Below are positions 1 to 4,850 of a DNA stretch of 6,070 bases, one piece after another. Within the stretch, counting starts at the first letter, position 1; every line of letters begins with the position of its first letter. The notes under the pieces are model-generated. The model worked only from the letters and a program-made list of their open reading frames with translations, made no database searches and was not told where the DNA came from. Made by a program: the position numbers and the translations under genes. Origin of the DNA: Chitinophagaceae bacterium (GTDB lineage: Bacteria > Bacteroidota > Bacteroidia > Chitinophagales > Chitinophagaceae); assembly GCA_947459455.1 (NCBI GenBank), contig CANHEC010000154.1:1-6070 (forward strand), given 5' to 3'.

Positions 1-8
1 AACACAGT

Positions 9-30
9 AGGCAATTCAGGAGGCAATTCA
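9..30. repeat. Short direct repeat, 10-nt unit
   Basis: AGGCAATTCA occurs at 9-18 and again at 21-30 (period 12). A partial third copy, GCATTCAG, follows at 33-40. It lies at the window edge in non-coding DNA, so its full extent cannot be seen. No function is implied. Confidence 0.5.
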
Positions 31-63
31 AAGCATTCAGTTTTTGCTACCGATGACCACAAT

Positions 64-100
64 CAATAACAACCCATTGGCAGCATCGTTCTGCCATGAG
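64..100 (-). repeat. Degenerate copy of the ruvB 3' end (direct repeat of 1227-1263)
   Basis: Aligned without gaps, 64-100 matches 1227-1263 at 28 of 37 positions. The core 68-88 versus 1231-1251 matches at 19 of 21, and both core mismatches are C/T transitions. The 1227-1263 copy encodes the last residues of frame-restored RuvB (GGAASGLLFE). On the minus strand the left copy can be read as DAANGLL in one frame. Further upstream in another frame, a weak ELDAKA resembles the EVTAKA of RuvB, so any homology would include indels. The two copies lie in the same orientation on either side of the AT-rich unknown gene. This could be a remnant of a ruvB 3'-end duplication or an old insertion scar. 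Chance similarity is not excluded. Confidence 0.4.
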
Positions 101-512
101 AGTCGGTGCTTTTGCATCCAACTCCGTGCCTGCCAATGCTTAAAGGGCGCTTCGCAACTGCCGCTAGGGCAGCTATTGCCGGCAGCGCTTATTACCGCCA
201 TGCTCCACTTTCGGCTGCAGCGCAATGCTGAAAAAGCAGCACTGAAACAGAAAAAGCGTTGATACTTTAAAGCAGATCACACTGTCATCAAAACCACCAA
301 AATCTTAGCGCTCAACAGCAGTACAATAAGCTTTCCAAGAATGAGCCATAATGCTTTACTGTATTGAAAATCCTCAGTCTTGGAATCTAATCCCATGTGA
401 TATCAAATAACCAACGACGACTAGGGCAGAGCCGATTTGAGGTCTTTCCGCAACATCTCCTTTCAAAGAGCGAATGACAGTTTGTATTTTCAAACCTTGA
501 AATCGAACTATT

Positions 513-1205
513 ATGGCAGTTTCTCCTAATCCCTCTGGTTCAAATTCAAGGTTGTCGATTGTTTATCAGGTAGCTTTTGTTTGTGCGGCTCTGATCCTAG
601 TGACTCTACTGATTCAGAGCTGCATGAATCGGAGCCTAAGTCGAAATGAGCTTCTTTCGGCATTTATTGCATCCACTGCGATAGGTCTGATATTTTTTGC
701 CATTACAAACATCGATGTCTCCGAATTGGCATTGGGAAGCTTTAAAATCAAGATCAATAGCAAGTTAAAACAGATAGAAAATATCCTGCTCACCAACAAA
801 GCCGTAAAAGTTAAGCAGACTGGCAAGTACTACTGGATTGACGAAGAAGGAATTGCACATGAAGGAGAACGAAAAGTTGTACTCTTTCTTAGTTCCGATA
901 AGACAACTAGCGTTGTAGAGGAGGAGTTCATTGCTGTTAGAAATGGGAAGCCATTACCAGAATGGAGGGAGGCTAAAGCAATAACATCTAACGACACTGA
1001 TGTATTCATTCTCTTTGATGGCAAGCTTTATTACCAAAGCAATCTTTCAGCCTTATACGATTTAGCGCAATTGTCAAAAGATAACTTGGAAAATTTAGCT
1101 GAGAAGTTCGAAAAATGGCAATGGAAGGACAACCGAAAAGAAAAACGATTTGTCGAAAAGAAAGATATTTCTGACTGTGTTTTTGAAAAAATAGTGATGC
1201 GATAA
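513..1205 (+). CDS. Unknown protein with two N-terminal membrane segments
   Basis: I do not recognise this 230-residue protein. Two hydrophobic segments lie near residues 15-36 and 47-66, joined by a short loop with arginines (R40, R44). After them comes a charged, lysine- and glutamate-rich soluble part of about 165 residues that probably faces the cytoplasm. That part starts with an amphipathic stretch (residues about 70-95), followed by an aromatic patch around GKYYWIDEEG (104-113) and a basic helical-looking C-terminus (190-217). No enzymatic motif is visible. ATG 513 is the only sensible start: an in-frame stop lies at 498-500, and starting later would cut into the first membrane segment. 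Base composition differs from the neighbours: 1081-1140 is about 37% G+C, whereas 3001-3060 in the NmrA-type gene is about 62%. This fits acquired DNA. The gene converges on ruvB with a gap of about 15 nt and no evident terminator. I am confident of the coding call; function is unknown. Confidence 0.8.
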   Translation: MAVSPNPSGSNSRLSIVYQVAFVCAALILVTLLIQSCMNRSLSRNELLSAFIASTAIGLIFFAITNIDVSELALGSFKIKINSKLKQIENILLTNKAVKVKQTGKYYWIDEEGIAHEGERKVVLFLSSDKTTSVVEEEFIAVRNGKPLPEWREAKAITSNDTDVFILFDGKLYYQSNLSALYDLAQLSKDNLENLAEKFEKWQWKDNRKEKRFVEKKDISDCVFEKIVMR

Positions 1206-1220
1206 TTCGAACACTGCACT

Positions 1221-2254
1221 CTACTCAAACAACAACCCACTGGCAGCACCGCCCGGCCGTGGGCGACCCATATGGCTGTAGGCCTTGGCCGTTACTTCGC
1301 GGCCGCGGGGGTGCGTTGCAAAAATCCCTCTTGTATCAAAAAAGGCTCGTACACCTCTTCCAGCGTGCCGCTCTCTTCGCCCACTGCTGTAGCAATGGTA
1401 TTGATGCCCACCGGCCCGCCTTTGAACTTTTCGATGATGGTGAGCAAGATGCGGTTATCCATTTCATCCAGCCCATGCTCATCTACATGCAGCGCCTTCA
1501 GCGCATGTTGGGTAATGCCCAGGTCAATCTGTCCGTCGTTCAGCACTTGCGCAAAGTCTCGCACCCGGCGCAGCAAGCCATTGGCAATACGCGGCGTACC
1601 ACGGCTGCGGCGGCTTATTTCGGCAGCAGCATCATCGCTGATGTGTACCTGTAGTATACCCGCTGCCCGTAGTATAATGCGCTGCAGCGTTTGGTGATTG
1701 TAGTACTCCAGCCGGCTTTTGATACCAAAGCGGCTGAGCAGCGGCGCCGTAAGCAACCCGCTGCGGGTAGTAGCACCAATGAGGGTAAATGGATTCAGAT
1801 TGATTTGGATGCTGCGGGCACTGGGGCCGCTATCGATCATGATATCAATGCGGTAGTCTTCCATGGCCGCATACAGGTACTCTTCCACCACGGTGCTCAG
1901 CCGGTGAATCTCATCAATGAACAATACATCGTTCGGCTCGAGGCTGGTGAGCAGGCCGGCCAGGTCGCCGGGCTTTTCTATCACCGGGCCGCTGGTTTCT
2001 TTGATGTTCACGCCCAGTTCATTGGCCACTATGCGGCTCAGCGTGGTCTTGCCCAGGCCGGGCGGGCCATGAAACAATACATGGTCCAGCGCCTCGCCCC
2101 GTATTTTGGCCGCCTTGATGAAAATGACGAGGTTTTCGATCAGCTGCGGCTGACCGCTGAACTCGGCGATGGCCGCCGGCCGGATGGCGTTTTCAAACTC
2201 CCGCTCGGCCGCACTTTGGTTGCCGGCATCACTGTTCAAATTCGGATTGCTCAT
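1221..2254 (-). CDS. ruvB: Holliday junction branch migration helicase RuvB, frameshifted near its C-terminus
   Basis: RuvB is the hexameric AAA+ motor that, with RuvA, drives branch migration of Holliday junctions in recombinational repair. Starting at ATG 2254-2252 (MSNPN), the protein shows Walker A GPPGLGKT (63-70), Walker B LFIDEIHR (111-118), a sensor-1 region GATTRSG (160-166), the arginine finger in SRFG (R175), sensor 2 at GTPRIANGLLRR (219-230) and the start of the winged-helix domain (EEVYEPFLIQEGF). As read, the frame stops at 1292-1294 after QRTPAAAK, giving 320 residues. Adding one base at the G5 tract 1307-1311 restores RGREVTAKAYSHMG and a stop at 1221-1223, giving 344 residues, the usual RuvB length. 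The restored tail matches family expectation, so either the sequence has a one-base error or the gene is recently damaged. An in-frame extension back to 2503 is open but rejected as a start: it runs through the marR gene and promoter. The gene is divergent from marR, with 129 bp between starts. Confidence 0.95.
1307..1311 (-). other. Frameshift site in ruvB (G5 where six G are expected)
   Basis: On the coding (minus) strand the sequence reads ACC CCC GCG GCC GCG AAG TAA. One more C gives ACC CCC CGC GGC CGC GAA GTA ACG, which encodes TPRGREVT, as RuvB proteins have. The tract abuts a GC-only palindrome (CGCGGCCGCG, 1298-1307). A homopolymer beside a stable hairpin is a typical site of both sequencing and assembly indels and of real slippage. 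Confidence 0.85.
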
Positions 2255-2314
2255 GGTGCAAAACACAAATTTGGCCCATTGGCCAACAACGGCTCCAGTT
2301 TTTTGACAAATTTT

Positions 2315-2330
2315 ATTTGTACATACAAAT
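2315..2330. promoter_or_regulatory. Palindromic operator O1, probably for the adjacent MarR regulator
   Basis: The site is ATTTGTA-CA-TACAAAT: perfect 7-bp arms around a 2-nt spacer. The same arms recur at 2829-2844. An extra half-site, GACAAAT (2305-2311), lies just to the left, so ACAAAT-ttt-ATTTGT is a second overlapping inverted repeat. Size and symmetry suit the 16-20 bp palindromes bound by MarR dimers. The site contains the TTTG (2316-2319) proposed as the -33 element of the marR promoter, so bound protein would block RNA polymerase. It also lies about 60-75 nt upstream of the ruvB start, so an effect on ruvB is possible but not shown. Confidence 0.75.
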
Positions 2331-2348
2331 GAAAGCCCTTTACCTTTG
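2316..2348 (+). promoter_or_regulatory. Predicted marR promoter, Bacteroidota type (TTTG / TAnnTTTG)
   Basis: TACCTTTG at 2341-2348 fully matches the Bacteroidota -7 consensus TAnnTTTG. TTTG at 2316-2319 is centred about 27 nt upstream, at the expected -33 position. The transcript would begin near 2352-2355, leaving about 30 nt before the marR ATG at 2384. The -33 element lies inside operator O1. This rests on motif and spacing only; no start site is known. Confidence 0.65.
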
Positions 2349-2383
2349 AACTTCACAAGGGTAGTTGCCGCTGGTGCCCCCAC

Positions 2384-2812
2384 ATGAAAGCATGCGATAG
2401 CCGATATAAACAATGCCTCTATTTTGCCAGCAGTGCGCTGAGCCGCAAAGTAGAAAAGCTGGCCACTGAATGCTGGCAACCCGCCGGCCTGAGCCCCAGC
2501 CACGGCTACCTGCTGATGGTGGTAATAGCAGAACCCGGCGTACAGCCCAGCCTGCTGGTAGAGCAGCTACACCTGACACCCAGTACCATTACCCGCCTGA
2601 TAGAAAAACTGGAAGAAAAGAAACTGGTGGTACGAACTGCCGAAGGCAAGGTGACCAATGTATACCCCACGCCCAAGGGCAAAGACATGCTGCCACTACT
2701 GCAAAGCTGTGTGGCCAGTTTTTACCAGCGCTACTCGCAAATGCTGGGCAAAGAAGAGAGCGAACATTTGGTCAAGAGCATTTGCGAAGTGACCGACAAA
2801 CTGGTGCTGTAG
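2384..2812 (+). CDS. MarR-family winged helix-turn-helix transcriptional regulator
   Basis: This 142-residue protein has MarR-family size and layout. An N-terminal dimerisation helix comes first (about 8-30), then GLSPSHGYLLMVVIAE (35-50). The helix-turn-helix pair is at about 54-81, with recognition helix TPSTITRLIEKLEEKKL (65-81). A beta wing (about 82-95) is followed by TPKGKDML (96-103) and a C-terminal dimerisation helix. It should act as a DNA-binding dimer, usually a repressor released by a ligand or by oxidation. Cys11, in QCLYFASS, lies close to where OhrR-type members carry their peroxide-sensing cysteine (CFLLYASS), off by one residue; redox sensing is inference only. Other cysteines are at 4, 30, 109 and 134. 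The start at 2384 puts the ATG about 30 nt after the predicted transcription start; no Shine-Dalgarno is present. Operators flank the gene on both sides, suggesting self-repression and control of the next gene. Confidence 0.9.
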   Translation: MKACDSRYKQCLYFASSALSRKVEKLATECWQPAGLSPSHGYLLMVVIAEPGVQPSLLVEQLHLTPSTITRLIEKLEEKKLVVRTAEGKVTNVYPTPKGKDMLPLLQSCVASFYQRYSQMLGKEESEHLVKSICEVTDKLVL

Positions 2813-2828
2813 TTTTTTTTCAGTCAAC

Positions 2829-2844
2829 ATTTGTATATACAAAT
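2829..2844. promoter_or_regulatory. Palindromic operator O2 upstream of the NmrA-type gene
   Basis: ATTTGTA-TA-TACAAAT is a perfect 16-bp palindrome with the same two arms as O1 and only a different first spacer base. It lies in the 73-nt gap between marR and the next gene, 41 nt before the ATG at 2886. AACATTTG (2826-2833), one mismatch from TAnnTTTG, overlaps it, and TTTG 2830-2833 could instead be a -33 element, so the exact promoter is unclear. Either way a bound dimer would block initiation here. A T8 run (2813-2820) directly after the marR stop, with only a weak 5-bp stem before it, may partly end the marR transcript. Confidence 0.75.
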
Positions 2845-2885
2845 ATTAATTCTTCATTACCAAACCAAACAAACGCACATTCACC

Positions 2886-3773
2886 ATGCATTACGCAATC
2901 ACCGGTGGCGCAGGCCACATTAGCAAACCCCTGGTGCAGCAGCTGCTGGCTGCCGGGCACACCGTTACCGTATTGGGCCGCAGCGAGGCCAACCTGGCAC
3001 CCCTTACCAGCCTGGGCGCTACCGCCGCCATCGGCTCGGTAGAAGACGAAACCTTTGTCACCAAAGCATTGGCCGGCGCCGACGCCGTGTACCTGATGAT
3101 ACCGCCCAAATGGGATGTACAAGACTGGTACAAGTGGCAGCAGCAGATAGCGCAGCTGTATGTAAATGCCGTAAAGGCCCACCAGATAAAGAAAGTAGTG
3201 GTGCTGAGCAGCATCGGCGCCCACATGCGCCGCGGCGCCGGCCCCATAGACGGCGTGGCCTATCTGGAAACACTGCTGGATGCCGAAACCGACATTGATG
3301 CAGTATACCTGCGCCCTTCCTACTTCTATTACAACCTGTTCAGCATGATTCCGCTGCTGAAAAACGCCGGCATCCTGGGTGGCAATTTTGGCGGCAGCGA
3401 TGAAAAAATGGTGCTGGTAGATACCAACGATATTGCCGACGTAGCCGCTGCTACCCTGCTCGATCTGTCGTTTAGCGGCAAGCGAGTACAGTACATCAGC
3501 AGCAGCGAACACACGACGGCCGAGATAGCCGAGGTGCTGAGCCAGGCAGTGGGCAAGCCTGCTCCCTGGGTAGCATTTTCCGACGAGCAAACCGAACAAG
3601 CCATGCTGGGAATGGGCCTGCCCGCTACCATAGCACAAGGCTACACCCAACTGGGCAAAAGCCTGCGGCAAGGACTGATACAAGCCGACTACTGGCAGCA
3701 CACCCCCACCCGTGGCAAAGTAACCCTGGCAGCATTTGCGCAAGCCTGGGCAGCCGCCTACCAACAGGGCTAA
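2886..3773 (+). CDS. NmrA-like / atypical SDR NAD(P)-binding oxidoreductase
   Basis: This 295-residue protein belongs to the atypical short-chain dehydrogenase group around NmrA and the quinone reductase YtfG. The N-terminal Rossmann motif TGGAGHIS (residues 6-13) carries Ser in place of the third glycine. Next come HTVTVLGRS (25-33), where the arginine suggests NADP(H) preference, ADAVYLMIPP after the fourth strand, KVVVLSSIGAH at strand five, and a typical substrate-domain start (LRPSYFYYNLF). No YxxxK catalytic pair is evident, as is usual in NmrA-like members, which either reduce quinone-type substrates or only sense NAD(P). The start ATG 2886 gives the family's usual beginning (MHYAITGG). 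It is the first gene behind operator O2, so MarR control is likely. A hairpin at 3783-3816 separates it from the next gene. Fold assignment is firm; substrate is unknown. Confidence 0.85.
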   Translation: MHYAITGGAGHISKPLVQQLLAAGHTVTVLGRSEANLAPLTSLGATAAIGSVEDETFVTKALAGADAVYLMIPPKWDVQDWYKWQQQIAQLYVNAVKAHQIKKVVVLSSIGAHMRRGAGPIDGVAYLETLLDAETDIDAVYLRPSYFYYNLFSMIPLLKNAGILGGNFGGSDEKMVLVDTNDIADVAAATLLDLSFSGKRVQYISSSEHTTAEIAEVLSQAVGKPAPWVAFSDEQTEQAMLGMGLPATIAQGYTQLGKSLRQGLIQADYWQHTPTRGKVTLAAFAQAWAAAYQQG

Positions 3774-3782
3774 ACAGCCTAC

Positions 3783-3816
3783 CCGGCGGTTGGGGGCAAC
3801 TGCTCCGAACCGCCGG
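3783..3816 (+). terminator. Hairpin after the NmrA-type gene, possible weak terminator or attenuator
   Basis: Arms CCGGCGGTT (3783-3791) and AACCGCCGG (3808-3816) pair perfectly over 9 bp with a 16-nt loop, starting 10 nt after the stop codon at 3771-3773. A T7 run (3829-3835) follows, but about 12 nt after the stem instead of directly, so this is not a canonical intrinsic terminator. It may reduce read-through into the SDR gene or stabilise the upstream mRNA 3' end. TATGTTTT (3825-3832) is one base from TAnnTTTG and could mark a weak separate promoter. Confidence 0.5.
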
Positions 3817-3861
3817 CCTTTCTATATGTTTTTTTATGCTCACCCCCTAAAATCAGCAATC

Positions 3862-4587
3862 ATGACAGTTGCATTAGTAACCGGCGCCAACAAAGGCATC
3901 GGCTTGGAAACCGCCCGCCAACTGGCCGCACAAGGAACACAGGTATTGATGGGTGCCCGTAATGAACAATTGGGCCGTCAGGCTGCAGCAGAACTGGCAG
4001 CAGCGGGCCTGCCGGTAGCATACCTGCCGCTGGATGTGAACAACCCCGCCCAGGTGCAAGCCGCCTTCGACCTCATCGACCAACAGTATGGCCGACTGGA
4101 TATTCTGGTGAATAATGCCGGCATACAAATAGAAAGCGATAACTGGGACGACAATACCGCTACCAATATCAACGAAACGGTGCTGCGCCAAACGTTCGAC
4201 ACCAATTTCTTCGCCATCGTACATCTTACCAACACGCTGCTGCCCTTAATCAAAAAAAGCGAGGCCGGCCGCATCATCAATCTCAGCAGCATCCTCGGTT
4301 CGCTCACGCTGCATGCCGATCCACAATCGCCCATATACAGTAGTAAGCTATTTGCCTACAACGCCAGCAAAACGGCCCTGAATGCCTACACCGTGCACCT
4401 GGCACATGCGCTGGCCCACACCACCATTCGTGTAAATGCCGCCCACCCCGGCTGGGTAAAAACCGACATGGGCAGCGACGCCGCCCCCATGAACGTGGTA
4501 GACGGCGCCAAAACCACCGTGCAGCTGGCTGGACCCGATGCGCCAAACGGCAAATACATTCACCTGGGGCAGGAACTGCCGTGGTAG
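3862..4587 (+). CDS. Classical short-chain dehydrogenase/reductase, carbonyl reductase-like
   Basis: This 241-residue protein is a classical SDR with all expected motifs. The cofactor motif TGANKGIG is at 7-14 and LDVNN at 57-61. NNAG is at 84-87 and the structural Asn in FDTNFFA at N115. The catalytic Ser is in NLSS (S143), followed by YNASK with Y166 and K170, and PGWVKTDM at 196-203. The TGANKGIGLE beginning and the arginine after strand two (GARN, R33) resemble the NADPH-dependent carbonyl reductase group, so reduction of a ketone or quinone carbonyl is likely; the substrate is unknown. ATG 3862 begins MTVALVTGAN, the usual SDR start; the frame is open back to 3736, but that would overlap the preceding gene and add a family-atypical N-terminus. 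It lies 88 nt after the NmrA-type gene, in the same direction. Confidence 0.92.
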   Translation: MTVALVTGANKGIGLETARQLAAQGTQVLMGARNEQLGRQAAAELAAAGLPVAYLPLDVNNPAQVQAAFDLIDQQYGRLDILVNNAGIQIESDNWDDNTATNINETVLRQTFDTNFFAIVHLTNTLLPLIKKSEAGRIINLSSILGSLTLHADPQSPIYSSKLFAYNASKTALNAYTVHLAHALAHTTIRVNAAHPGWVKTDMGSDAAPMNVVDGAKTTVQLAGPDAPNGKYIHLGQELPW

Positions 4588-4599
4588 AGGGGAATCGGG

Positions 4600-4638
4600 G
4601 ATTAGTTGATTGGTTAATTGGGGATTAGTCAATTGGGT
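4600..4638. repeat. Degenerate 8-nt tandem repeats, RATTRGTT type
   Basis: Successive units GATTAGTT, GATTGGTT, AATTGGGG, ATTAGTC (7 nt) and AATTGGGT fill 4600-4638, just after the SDR stop codon. Seen at a larger scale, GGGGATTAGT-NN-ATTGG occurs at 4597-4613 and again at 4620-4636 (15 of 17 identical, period 23). No coding role; it lies in the 263-nt gap before the aldo/keto reductase. Confidence 0.6.
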
Positions 4639-4786
4639 AAAAAGTGGCACGGGTCTGTAGCTGGCGTGGCGCAGTAGAAAGGCAGTAAAGACTGGATTGG
4701 AACTCTTATTGGCAACCAGATTCAAACACCAAGCCAAATCAGAAGCCTTTCCGCATCTTCAAACTAAACAAACCGCCAACACCAAC

Positions 4787-4842
4787 TCTTGAACTTGTGA
4801 ACTCTTGAACTTTCGAACGCTTGAACACTCGAACTTTCGAAC
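4787..4842. repeat. Seven tandem 8-nt repeats (consensus TYTYGAAC) before the aldo/keto reductase
   Basis: Units are TCTTGAAC, TTGTGAAC, TCTTGAAC, TTTCGAAC, GCTTGAAC, ACTCGAAC and TTTCGAAC, perfectly phased at 8 nt with GAAC invariant. They end 8 nt before the ATG at 4851, the last 8 nt (TTTGACTG) being a decayed unit. The array would form part of the 5' leader or promoter of the next gene. Because the units are non-coding and not a multiple of three, copy-number change would alter spacing or leader length, not a reading frame. The rest of the 4588-4850 gap shows no gene and no clear TAnnTTTG promoter. Confidence 0.85.
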
Positions 4843-4850
4843 TTTGACTG

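Larger units (their letters stand above)
1..512. other. Left intergenic stretch, no convincing gene
   Basis: No open frame here has the look of a real protein. The two short overlapping frames at 37-225 (minus) and 44-262 (plus) are antisense to each other, have unconvincing composition, and match no family I know. The stretch holds a short direct repeat near its left edge and a segment at 64-100 resembling the 3' end of ruvB. The last part (about 260-512) is moderately AT-rich and leads into the unknown membrane-protein gene. I found no clear TAnnTTTG promoter or Shine-Dalgarno motif before position 513. Confidence 0.5.

Noticed and set aside
37..262. Two small overlapping frames near the left edge
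   Set aside because: They are antisense to each other, lack recognisable protein features, and cover the ruvB-like repeat.
1691..2332. Plus-strand open frame of 213 codons opposite ruvB
   Set aside because: Antisense of conserved AAA+ codons and runs through the operator; not a gene.
2255..2503. 83-codon N-terminal extension of ruvB
   Set aside because: RuvB normally starts close to the MSNPN methionine; the extension crosses the marR promoter, the operator and the marR coding region.
2798..2820. AAACT...AGTTT stem followed by T8 at the end of marR as an intrinsic terminator
   Set aside because: The stem is only 5 AT-rich bp with an 8-nt loop that includes the stop codon; too weak to list as a terminator, though the T8 run is real.
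2922..2924. Serine in place of the third glycine of the Rossmann motif in the NmrA-type protein
   Set aside because: Related NmrA-like proteins, as I recall them, also carry Ser here (GNIS-type), so it is probably family-typical and not a defect.
2820..3764. Long minus-strand open frame (314 codons) opposite the NmrA-type gene
   Set aside because: It mirrors the codons of a well-supported gene, its composition (Gly, Gln, His, Tyr-rich) is typical of antisense frames in GC-rich DNA, and it overlaps the operator. No family motif.
3736..3861. Upstream start for the SDR gene
   Set aside because: It would overlap the end of the NmrA-type gene and translate the hairpin; MTVALVTGAN is the normal SDR beginning.
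4124..4130. Lone TACAAAT half-site inside the SDR gene
   Set aside because: No matching ATTTGTA arm at the right spacing; a single 7-mer in coding sequence is expected by chance.
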